From Scortum barcoo (taxonomy: Eukaryota > Chordata > Actinopteri > Centrarchiformes > Terapontidae): a stretch of 64,000 nucleotides of DNA. Under the pieces are notes generated by a model, which was not told the origin of the DNA, searched no databases, and was given only the letters and a program-made list of their open reading frames with translations. Both the position numbers and the translations under genes were made by a program. Each line of letters starts with the position of its first letter. The stretch's first letter is position 1. The stretch lies in assembly GCA_023238725.1 (NCBI GenBank), contig CM041534.1, positions 5,282,449 through 5,346,448 on the forward strand, written 5' to 3'. Of the stretch, positions 27,401-36,607 are shown piece after piece.

Positions 27401-30400
27401 CACATATTATTCCAATGGTATAATTTACTCGCTCGCTAAATGATGTGGACGGTCACGCTGGGAAAGGAGAAGTTCGATTGGGTTAAATGGAGTCCAGCCA
27501 TGTTTTGAAGAGGCTGGAAGGGTTATCGGAGACGAGGTTTTCATGGCAGAGTGTGCTGGCGTGTATTTAATGGTAATAAAGATTTTCACTGTAAGGACAT
27601 CACTCGCGCTCACTAATTAGCCCAGGCCGAGGTTGAAACGTCTTGCTTGTCGGAGGCACTGATAAAAATGCCCGTCCTTACATAGTTTGAGAAAGTGCTT
27701 GTTTTATTAAAAAAAAAAAAGAAGAAAAAACAAGAAAAAAAGTGACATAGTTTAATCTGGTTACATCGCAAAACAACATTTTTTTTTCAAGAAATTTATA
27801 GAAATAGAAATTATAGTCCTTGTCTTGTTGTGACTGCTCTGCCTTGCCTCATTCTGTCTTGTTTTATGCTGCAACTAATTTCCTGAAAATTCCTGAAATA
27901 GAGGAAATACCAGCCCCTTCTGGAACGAGTCAAATTATCTCACTCTGTTGGCAGAGAGTTTCTTGTCACTGTTATATGAAAACAAAACAGGAGAATAAAG
28001 TAGACACTAGACTAGACTCACTGTTGCAGGTGAATCAACGATCTTACTCACTGCCCCTTTAATGCACAGACTTATATAAAATCTGCTGTCAAAAGGTCAG
28101 AGGTTATGGAGCTGCGGGGTCACATTTGCACTCTGAATATAGTTCTGTAATCAAAGATGTTCAACTGACATAACAGATGTTTCTCTGTGGCAAGACTGAA
28201 TGTGCCCACGTGTGTCTGTGTGTAATATTCTGATTATTGTCCTCTGTGTTACGTTGGAACATGGCAACAGATGATGAAGGGGATTTGCTCGCCGGATTGA
28301 GCTGGCCTGGCTGTGCCATCCACACCACATTAAAACCACGACAAGCAGGGAGACGTTAGCAGGCAGGGGTTTCTTGTCAGGCGACAGAAAAACCTTGGCA
28401 CGTCCCTCATGTAAAATAAAGACATCAGAGCGGCGCAGTTTGTTTCTGCCCCGCTGAGGACACACTGTGATGCCAGGCCGCGCTCGCAGACCGCACTTCG
28501 CCAGGGATGTAAACAGACGGCACAGGCCGGCCCCCCGAGCAGGCCACCCAATGCTGGAGAGGACGGATCACCCTCTCCAACCGGTGTTTATGCAAGATGA
28601 GCGGTGTTTAATGCTGCAGCTAGTCGAGTGCTGCTTGTAGTGAGGTGGAACACAGATTCCTTACTGATTTGTTTGTGTGAATCATTTCCCCCTGACAGGT
28701 GTGGACAACTTTAAACCGCGGTGTGTAGAACTTTATGAGATTATAGCAGCTTTCAGATTATTTCATCAACAATATTTCATGTCTTTTATAGAAACAAAGT
28801 TCATTTAAAGGGAACTGCACCGATTTTACACATTAAAGTCTGTTTACAAGTTTAAGTGTATAAGTAAAAAAGAAAAAATTTTCATGCTCCAGAGCATTTT
28901 CTGCAGAAAGTTGGAGCTATAGTATTATTAGCCGCTACCAGCACAACACACCTAGACAATATCTCTGGTTCCACTGCATCGATTGTGATCCTCTGCCTTG
29001 ACTCTTACAACAGTGTAGGAGTGGAGTACTCCTTTAGCAGGTCTTGAGGATGTGGTGTACTTACACCATAAGTTTAAGTACAAATGAAGAAAAAGTATGT
29101 TTGAATTAAGATGTTAGTCTCCTAAAAGATGCTGCTGATGTACACTGCTATCTCAAAATGGAACACATGAAGGAGAAGCTCACGGATTATAGTTTTGATG
29201 ATACAGCTGAGAAAAGTCTTCATTAAAAACGTGAAAATTCATTCGGCAGTGGCACTCGCAGCTTGATTGGTGTTGGTAGCGTGTGCATTTATTTCCTTTT
29301 TGTATGAATGATACATTCATTTCCTGTTAACTAACTACAACGACAGATTACTGTGACATTTAGTAAATTGTACTTAATGTAGAGATATAGTATGGATAGG
29401 ACAAGTCACAGTGTCATGTTAAAAGGGGCTCCTCAGGCACACTCAGTCACCATGGCTGAATTAGTGTAAGAAAGCCTGATTGAGAGATTGTAAGCTGTGG
29501 GTTGTCTGTGTTGTCGAACGCAGACCTGCTCGTGTACCTGTGTGACCCCACAACGCCTCTCTCTGGCTCTGTGCCCTCAGGTGTGTTTATGTTTGCAACA
29601 GCAGAAAGGTCGTCCACAGCCCGCTGCCTCAGCTTACTTCGGCCTCATCTGAAGTAATTCCACTCCATTTCACAAAACACAGCTGAACTTTGCCACTGTT
29701 TACACTCTCCTTAAAAAAAAAAAAAAAAAAAAAAAACCCCAATCGCCTTTAAAAGTAAGCGGACCATTGTGGCCCGCACGTTGTTTATTAGTTATTCTGT
29801 GATGAGCGTCGACGCTGTAAAACTCTGCGAACCGCAGTCATTTCCGATGCTGCGATTGTTTTCACTCAAATGCCAAAGAGTGTTTAATCACATGTGTCAG
29901 GCTGCACCTCATGAGCATGGGTGTTTACCTAACCACAGTGATGTCTGTTTCAGTTCCGACCATAACAAACGCAGGGATGTTGAAAGCTCGGGCCGGCAGT
30001 GCTTTTAACTGTCTTGTTAGCGTCAGAGCTTTTTCATTGCACCGTTAAAAGTTAAATATATCTCCTATTAATCATGTAATGAGATCTCTCAGGCCTCTTC
30101 CGGGTCTGTGGCTCAGCAGGAGCGCACGGCTCGGCTACCACACTGTGGCATCACCACCGCTAATACTGAGATATAATAAGACCACAGAGGCAGTCGCTGG
30201 AGGAATATATTATGATATATTCTTGAACTGCGGGAGGCTATTTGGACCTTCTCAACTACTCGTGTCTGTCTTTCCGTGTGTGTGTGTGTGTGCTGGACCA
30301 CAAGAGTGGACTTCCCTGCATTTATTGCCACGATTAGAGGATGTATGGGCTCAGTGCCGTGCAGGGAACTTTTGAACCCCAGGTAAAGCAAATTCCCACA

Positions 30401-30911
30401 TGTCAGAAATCCAGCTTTTTCCTTCCCCCCTCCTATTTGACCGCACCCCATTTAGGCCCATGCATGCACATACCACAATTACTGTTGATGAAGCAGGGAA
30501 AAAAAAAAGGTTGTTGCATCAGAGCTGGGAGCCAGATCAAAGGGGGTGTGTTAATTTTTTATTTGACCTCCTTCTGACCGTCAGCTCTGTGGCCTTTGGG
30601 CACCACCAACAGTTCTGCGGGACAGTGTTGTTAACTCTCAACTGCATGCTTCAGTCTGCACAAAAACACACACACATACTCACAAATGGGCATTCAGTGC
30701 CTTTTATTCATGCTTTGAGGAAATACATGAAGGAGGGGCACGCTCCTGACAGACTGTGTATACAAAGGAAACGTTGTACTCGTCATGCACTGACTTTCTC
30801 TTTTTGAAGTGTTAAAAAGTGATAAATGCTGCCACTCCACAAAAGAAGTTTCTCATTACGTTGATTAATGGATCAAATGAGTGATGCTTCTACCTGGATT
30901 TCCTTGGTAAA

Positions 30912-30951
<40 letters not shown>

Positions 30952-33900
30952 CCTTCCTGCTTTTGGCTGCAAGCAGTAGGCTGGAAATCACTGTTTAGTG
31001 TTGTGTTTGACCCGGGTGATTAGGTGTTTAAACTTGTGTCTCCTCCTCATTAAGCGTTGGCAGATGCCAGACGCTTGTGAGCATGCGATGAGATGTTAAT
31101 GAAAAGGCTGATATTTGTTTTCTCACCGTCCTCTGGTGATGCCCGCGAAAAGCATTTCGGGGCTTTTGTGGCACACGCTCAACAGGAATGACAGTATATC
31201 TTAGTTAAAGATGCTAGCAACTCAGAAACACATTAAGTTGTCTGCAGCTCAGTTAGCGAGGTGTCACTGAACATCAGTCACTGAATTCATGAGCAGCTGA
31301 CACACACTAAAATGACGACATGATAACTCCATCTTCACACCTAATTTTTTTTTTTTTTTGAGTGAGCCCTCTACATCGTGAGTGTGATATTTTCTTCCCG
31401 AAAAGCCTGATTAAAAAAGCCAAATTAAAAATCATATATGCAAATTGATATATATATGTGTGTGTGTGTGTATATATATATTTTGTTTGTTTGTCAGAAG
31501 TTCAATAAACACTCTAGTTAAAAAAGATTTTCAGGCTTTATACTCATTTTTAAGAGTATCCGATATTGCACTAATGTTGCAGAAGCTTTTTGCATATCAG
31601 ACTTTTAGAGGAGCTCTGTGTTTACTGTCACTATTGTGCGTCAATGAATGACCACTCCATAATGGCCAGTCTGCCTGTCAGAGGTGCTCTGCTTTAACAG
31701 CATTTATACCTGAATAAGTGAAATGTGCAGCGCGCCTCTTTCAGTGGTAAATATACAGTACATTCAAGTTAGCTGCTATTCCATTTCTGCTTTCTGCTCT
31801 GTTAAATCAACACCATGTAAGAGGAACAGCAAATTCAGTCTTTTACAGATGAAATATTGAAGTCAAAGGCAAAAAAACGCACCCTTGATCATTTGAGTGC
31901 ACTCGGGAGTTTTGCTGTTACAAACCAGGAATACTGAACATAGCAAATCTATTATTGCAGGTAAGCCAGGCGTCAGGTTACCGCTACAGTGAAGCATTTT
32001 ATCGACATTCACCTCTCTCCTCTCCCTCAATCAGACTAACAGGTCAGAGGGTATGGTACGCTGTACAAGTTCACTGCCTGTGGCCCTGAGCACCACTGGT
32101 CAGTGAGTCATAATTCACTGATACCTGCTCAGATGATCTTTCCTTTGAAATATTCTTATAGTTTTAAATACACTGTGAGCCTAGTTTGAATACTAAATGT
32201 CTCTTATTTGCATGTTAGACTGCTGCCCCACCCGTATTCTGTCATTTACTAGAGCATCTTTTCTTTTCCTTCAATCAAAGAATCCACCACTGTTTATTTA
32301 GGCTTCGCCCTCCAACATTAGAAAAGAAAAGGTTTAGATAGGCAGCAGATTTGTGTGATCTGAGACACTTTTTGGTCAGAATGAGGCTTCCAGAGTCAGG
32401 TGGAGAGGAGGCAGGAGGAGCTGGACTGGTCTGTGTTGAGGGGCCTGAAGCTCAGTGTATGACTGCCACCTAGTGATGGGTTAAGGCACAGAAGGGACTG
32501 GTGCAGTTCTCTATATTCACATGAAGTGGCCTCTAATGGTGTGATGTGATGTTCTCTGTGGCATGGGTGACAAATATTCTTACTCAGTATGTAGTTTTCT
32601 TCTATTATTCGGGGCACTCAAGAATAAGAAAATCAAATGTCTGTATGTTTTGTTTTTAACTGTTGCCTCTCCTGTTTTGTCTCTTTCAGGCGCGCATGGC
32701 ACTGGATAAAGGAGCTCAGGCCGTTATCTTTGATGTCAGTGATGATGCCAATGCTGCTGCTGAGGTGAGTGCAGGCACCACTACACACACTGCTGCAGCT
32801 AACTTTATCAGCTTAAAAATATGCAAGACGAAAAAGCACACAGAGACATCAGGCTCACATTTCTGTGTCTTTCTCTTCTTGCACTGGTTACCACCACCAC
32901 ACACACACACACACACACACATACATAGCTGCGTGAAACAGACTCCCTGCCGCGTCCGGTCGTGCTGGTGGAGGCGAAGGATGCTGAGCAGTTGATGGGT
33001 GTGGTCAACAAGAACGAGGAGGCCAAAGTTCGCATCGAGATCATGGTGGAGCCCAGATGGGTAAGCACTGAACCACACACACACACATCTCTGACTTTAC
33101 TGTCATTAGCTGGAAGCAAAGGAAACTCTCTGGGAAGTTTAAGAACAGAAAGTAAGTTGTGTGAAATTTCACATCATGTCAGCTGAGAGGCCACTTGAGA
33201 CTGTTTAACTTTGTTTTTCTGTGAAACACATCAGAATGTACTGATATGGACTCAGTGTTTGGATGAAAATGGAACACCCAGTGTAGAGTGGAGACAAATG
33301 TGGATAATAATATCCATGGGCAAACACTGCATTGGGTTCCCTCACCTGGCCATGCCTCTGTCTTCAAGGACATTTCACAGATTTATAAGATCTGAAAGGT
33401 GTTGCTGTGCATTATTGCTGCTGTACTTTAAACTTTAATTTAAAGTTAGTCTTTCCATCCTCTTTTCCCTTCTCAGCAGCATTACGATGTGGTTATCCTG
33501 CTCATCATCGTCCTCGCTATTCTGGTCATCGTCTTAATCTTCGCTTTCCGCTACAAGTGCAAGTCCAACAGAACCTGGGTGAGTGGAAGCAACAACGTTG
33601 GCAGAAGTGTACAGATTACAGAGACAAGGGTCTCTGTAATGGAGGCATGTGCCCCCCCTGTCCTCAGTTTGGATACACAGCTTAGTTGGAGAACTTTTCT
33701 AAATCTTCCCCTCTTGTGCGTGCAGGACTCTGTCCACCAGCAGACCATGCGGGCCATTAGTCGATTGGAGACCAAAACCTACAGCTCCCAGGGCTGCTCA
33801 GGCTCTCAGCGCCACCGTGCAGCCTGGGGCTCAGCCAGCAGCTCCAACTCGAGCCCCGTCTGTGCTATCTGCCTGGAGGAGTTCCAAGACGGGCAGGTTA

Positions 33901-36607
33901 GACGAGAAAGAGGGCAGACTGTATCAGTAGATTTAAATGTCCCTGTCAGCTCTTTAACTTCAAATCAACCTGTGTGTCGTTTCTCTCCAGCATTTGAGGA
34001 TCATCTCCTGTGCTCACGAGTTCCACAAAGACTGTGTCGACCCCTGGCTGCTGCAGCACCGCACCTGCCCCCTCTGCATGCACAACATCATGGGTGAGGG
34101 AAAGCAAATTTCCAGTTAAGTTTTGGCCCATTTGACTGAAGGAATTCAAACTTCAGCAAACTATTTTTTCTTCTGCTTCAACATGTTAAGATTATTTTGA
34201 TGTTTATTTTTCAATAACTGCAAAGACTGTAGCTGTCTTTTTTGTAGTTTGATTTTTTTTACTGTTTATTCCACAATGCTGCCAGTGAACAAAATGGAAC
34301 GTTCTATCGATTTGTATAAATGTACAGTTTCACTAATAACAACTCAGGCATGTTGTGATAATAACCAGCTATATCTCTGAATGAACCGTTTTTGACTCTG
34401 CCATGATAAGTGCTATAAATGGAAGTTACTGTTGTTATTTTTATTACAACTGTGCTGCTGTGGTCCACAGGGACGGAGCGGCAGCCCCAGAGGAACAGGC
34501 TCCAGCAGAGTCCAGAGCAAAGTCAGAGCTTTCTGCACGCTCAGCCTTACAGCAGTCCACGGAACCACCCCTTCCCCCAGCATGCCATCCCCTTCTCCAT
34601 GAGGCCCCACTATCCTCGTGGACCCTCTGGACCCTATCCCTCTCTGGGCCACTACACTGGCTCTTCTCCCAGAGACACCCAAACACTACGTTTCCTCACC
34701 AGCAGGCAGCTCGCCTCCAGCTGTGGGTACCACCTTCCTGCAGAGGTTCCCGGGAGGCCCCACAGGATTGGGGGCAACTGCAGGACTTCCACCCACCACT
34801 ACACCCCCCGTCGGTCCTGCCACAACTATCGCTCATCCTGTCCAGCCCAGCGCAGCGCATCCGGCTCAAGACTGCACCACAGTGCCTCAGTCACATCACA
34901 GGCCCGCGGGGCGCCGGCCCATAGCCGGCAGGACGAGGGCAGCTGCTCGGGTGGCAGCTACCACACAGAACGCAGCGGATACTTGGCTGATGGGCCAGCG
35001 AGTGACTCCAGCTCAGGGCCGTGCCATGGCTCATCCAGCGACTCAGTTCTCAACTGTACTGATGTGTCCCTGCAGGGGGTTTATGGCAGCTGGTCCACCT
35101 TCCGTAGCTCTCTGAGTAGTGACTACGATCCGTTTGTGTATTATGGGCCAGGTTCTGGGCGCACCCCACGTAGGAACAGCCTTGAGGCGTGTGCCCAGGC
35201 CCGGCCCAGGTCTCTGGATTCTGTGGTGAACAAAGCGGGCTGCCCAGAGGAACAGCCACAGACTGTGTTCAGCCACATCCACTACCACCGGCACAGACAC
35301 CACCACTATGAGGAGGGGGAGCACAGCCAGCACAGCAGGGGCTCAGACGAGGAGCAGGGGGCCGCTGCAGCTGCAGCTGCACCCGCTGCTCCCGTCCTGG
35401 ACAAAGACTCACCTGTGTGCCCCCCTAAGCACAGTCCCTGCCAGTGCCCAAAGCCAGACCCCACAGATCGGCCCAGTCCTGGGACAGAATGTCAGGACCA
35501 TGAGCCCAGTAGCTCCACAGGACCTCCTGTCCTGGTGTCCCCCATCCCCTTACAGCTTCAACCACATTGTCGCCACCAGGGACATGGACACCCCCCAGCT
35601 CCTCTTGGGCGAGTGGGTGGTTGTGTGCTGGACGGCCCCTCTGTTCGCTACCACCAGAGCTTAGATCTACAGGATGACCGTAGTATCCACATCCACTACG
35701 GTCAGGGCCCGGGCTTCTGCTGCTCTCCTCCTGAGCTGCACCCTGCCTTGCTCCCCGTGCCCCTCATTCTAGACTCTGGAGGTATGGAGGACTGGCCCTG
35801 CTGTGCCGGAGCCCATGTTGTATGGCAAAAGCGGGTGCAGCAGGCCCGGTCAGAGCCTCAGCTCCTGGGGCCCGGGACCTCTGTGGACAGGCCACCCTGC
35901 AGGTTCCACCACGGGCCTGCTGCTGACCGCAACACAGACATTTGTTTGTACTGCCAAACATTACACCACAATCAGGGTGGGTGTCTCACTTGTTTATCTT
36001 TTTAACATAACCTGCTTTTGTCCTAAAGCATCATTTTGGGTTATTATTTTCATATTTTTGGTCATCACCTCTGTTGGTTAAGTTGTGGGAAAATGGGAAT
36101 ATTTAATTGTTACAGCAAAGTTCGACTGAGAAAGAAACAAGAGCAGTTAGACGATCTGACGAGTAAACAAGCTAACAGCTTAGCCAGATTTTAGAAGCTA
36201 AGGAGCCACCGTAATTATGGCAATTGCAGAGGGTCAAAGTTGAATGAGAAAGTCAGTCTTATAATGGATGTTTAGCATGGACAGTACAAATTGTATCCAC
36301 TTTTGTTCTTTCTTTCAAATAAGTTTGGCTAACCTGGAGGTTTGTTTGCAACCTTGCAATGTTCATCTGACTGCTTGCGTCTGTTGACTTTTTGGAGTGA
36401 ATTTATACCAGTGTTGATAGTGATGATGATAATGATGATAGTGATCTCATCTAATTGGGTAAGTACAGTGTTTTTGTTGCCAATAGGAAGAATATGAAGA
36501 TAAGTCGCGTAAAAAAAAAATGGAATGATCCTTTGACTTTTATTCAACTGACGGTGACGTGAGCTGTTTCTGTGTCCGCAGGATCAGAAGAGGAGTCTGG
36601 TGTATGA
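12451..36607 (+). CDS. rnf43: rnf43, E3 ubiquitin ligase RNF43 (5' end missing)
   Basis: Spliced coding region: 12451-12564, 32690-32764, 32929-33060, 33477-33578, 33726-33896, 33991-34093, 34471-35976 and 36582-36607, giving 742 codons plus stop without the first exon. In order it encodes the end of the protease-associated ectodomain, one membrane helix, a RING-H2 (C3H2C3) domain and a long Ser-, Pro- and His-rich tail. The ectodomain, the helix region, RING, the Ser-rich block (SGYLADGPASDSSSGPC) and the HYHRHRHHHY run read as Rnf43 rather than its paralogue Znrf3. Rnf43 is known to ubiquitinate Frizzled receptors at the plasma membrane, targets them for lysosomal decay, is bound by R-spondin through its ectodomain, and is itself induced by Wnt/beta-catenin. 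All junctions keep frame and end in a short exon with a GSEEE motif also found near the human C-terminus. The gene converges on hpd. Confidence 0.93.
15374..15443. repeat. Compound (TG)n microsatellite
   Basis: Two TG runs (15374-15402 and 15423-15443) separated by a short interruption (acttactgtatgtgtatg), in rnf43 intron 2. Confidence 0.9.
15711..15752 (+). repeat. Retroelement 3' tail fragment
   Basis: atttcccccagggataaata followed by aagtattcttatctgat resembles the conserved 3' end of fish non-LTR elements (Rex1-type, from memory), which ends in AATAAAGTAT and a short tandem tail. A fragment with the complementary sense lies near 48441. Confidence 0.45.
21627..21635 (-). promoter_or_regulatory. 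Optimal TCF/LEF motif (rnf43 intron 2)
   Basis: CCTTTGATC, continuing TT, reads AAGATCAAAGG on the - strand, the full optimal motif. Confidence 0.3.
21960..22110. repeat. LINE-like fragment forming a long imperfect inverted repeat
   Basis: The arms GAGTTTGAAGAAAGT..GGACTTGCTTG (from about 21974) and CAAGCAAGTCC..ACTTTCTTCAAACTC (to 22110) are reverse complements over about 34 bases with few mismatches. The centre holds ttttcacctctcacctgaga and ggcttcttcagttcagaac, a sequence I remember as abundant in fish retroelements. Confidence 0.55.
23795..23885. repeat. Fragment of a fish MITE-type repeat
   Basis: ttgtaagtacatttacttga and gtactttacttaaaggagt match the internal words of the element in hpd intron 6. 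Only a short, diverged piece. Confidence 0.4.
26752..26780. repeat. (AC)n microsatellite
   Basis: An AC run with one interruption in rnf43 intron 2; another GT run lies at about 26452-26471. Confidence 0.85.
28795..29010. repeat. Probable fish interspersed repeat fragment
   Basis: aaagggaactgcaccgattt followed by acattaaagtctgtttacaa matches a non-coding repeat end that I remember as common in fish. Class unknown; boundaries approximate. Confidence 0.35.
29713..29736. repeat. Poly(A) run of 24
   Basis: An uninterrupted homopolymer in rnf43 intron 2, followed by CCCC. No recognisable retroelement body is attached. Confidence 0.9.
30534..30543 (+). promoter_or_regulatory. Optimal TCF/LEF motif (rnf43 intron 2)
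   Basis: AGATCAAAGG, the full optimal motif, about 2.1 kb upstream of exon 3. Confidence 0.3.
30918..30949. repeat. (TG)16 microsatellite
   Basis: 32 bases of uninterrupted TG repeat in rnf43 intron 2. Confidence 0.9.
32690..32764 (+). CDS. rnf43: rnf43 exon 3 (protease-associated domain)
   Basis: A 75-base, 25-codon exon starting with ARMALDKGAQAVIFDVSDD, which is the strand-turn region of the protease-associated domain shared by Rnf43 and Znrf3. The acceptor is gtctctttcag and the donor GAG|GTGAGT; phase 0 at both ends joins it directly to the EK end of exon 2. Confidence 0.92.
32899..32920. repeat. (AC)11 microsatellite at the rnf43 exon 4 acceptor
   Basis: Eleven AC units end eight bases before the exon 4 boundary at 32929, taking the place where pyrimidines normally sit. 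Confidence 0.9.
32929..33060 (+). CDS. rnf43: rnf43 exon 4 (end of protease-associated domain)
   Basis: A 132-base, 44-codon exon containing LPRPVVLVEAKDAEQLM and NKNEEAKVRIEI, the last part of the ectodomain fold just before the membrane. The donor is TGG|GTAAGC. The acceptor tag is preceded immediately by an (AC)11 run and atacatag instead of pyrimidines; the pyrimidine tract lies about 45 bases upstream (see findings). Confidence 0.92.
33477..33578 (+). CDS. rnf43: rnf43 exon 5 (transmembrane segment)
   Basis: A 102-base, 34-codon exon. It carries a hydrophobic run of about 20 residues (VVILLIIVLAILVIVLIFAF) followed by the basic stop-transfer stretch RYKCKSNR, so this is the single membrane helix with the tail on the cytosolic side. 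The acceptor is a tandem cagcag; starting at 33477 gives QHYDV, which aligns best with human PDYDV, while 33480 gives HYDV. The donor is TGG|GTGAGT. Confidence 0.92.
33726..33896 (+). CDS. rnf43: rnf43 exon 6 (first half of RING)
   Basis: A 171-base, 57-codon exon. It encodes the juxtamembrane segment (DSVHQQTMRAISRLETKTY), a Ser-rich linker and the first RING zinc ligands, CAICLEEF, near 33866-33889. The acceptor is gcgtgcag and the donor CAG|GTTAGA, which is weaker than consensus but keeps phase 0. Confidence 0.93.
33991..34093 (+). CDS. rnf43: rnf43 exon 7 (second half of RING-H2)
   Basis: A 103-base exon that completes the RING-H2 domain with ISCAHEFHKDCVDPWL and RTCPLC, giving ligand order C3H2C3 as in the family. 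The donor after ATGG is GTGAGG and leaves phase 1, completed by GG at the start of exon 8. Unbroken reading into the intron is spurious. Confidence 0.93.
34471..35976 (+). CDS. rnf43: rnf43 exon 8 (large cytoplasmic tail exon)
   Basis: A 1506-base exon holding most of the cytoplasmic tail. Notable segments are the Ser-rich block 34974-35064 (SGYLADGPAS to SSDSVLNCTD), which in mammalian RNF43 corresponds to the region reported as a serine phospho-switch for Frizzled degradation; a short RPRSLDSVV motif near 35207; a His-rich run near 35273-35316; and an alanine run encoded by GCAGCT repeats near 35362-35388. The acceptor is tggtccacag and the donor CAGG|GTGGGT. Coding bases are GC-rich relative to the flanking introns. 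Long open frames in other phases are shadows of this exon. Confidence 0.93.
36582..36607 (+). CDS. rnf43: rnf43 exon 9 (terminal coding, 26 bases)
   Basis: A 26-base coding end starting after gtgtccgcag. Joined in phase to exon 8 it gives Q-GSEEESGV-stop, which parallels the GSEEE near the C-terminus of human RNF43. The TGA is at 36605-36607. This choice is preferred over reading through the exon 8 donor to the stop near 36003. Confidence 0.8.

Larger units (their letters stand above)
12565..32689 (+). other. rnf43 intron 2 (20.1 kb)
   Basis: A single intron separates two phase-0 coding exons. I find no gene inside it. It contains CA/GT microsatellites, a 24-base poly(A), a retroelement tail at 15711, a LINE-like inverted repeat at 21974, copies of fish repeats near 23.8 and 28.8 kb, two optimal TCF/LEF motifs (21627 and 30534) and a terminal-exon-like segment at 24941. 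The open frames here (for example 14777-15334 and 24510-25070) show no recognisable domain and are taken as chance. Confidence 0.75.

Noticed and set aside
31450..31480. TATATATATGTGTGTGTGTGTATATATATA-type tract
   Set aside because: Ordinary compound microsatellite; palindromic only because of the TA/TG repeat.
34403..35333. Long open frames in other phases over rnf43 exon 8
   Set aside because: They are shadows of the GC-rich coding exon; only the phase continuing from the RING exon matches Rnf43.
35977..36005. Read-through end of rnf43 exon 8 (stop at about 36003)
   Set aside because: Splicing at CAGG|GTGGGT to 36582 gives a GSEEE ending like the human protein, which fits better; an isoform retaining the intron is possible.
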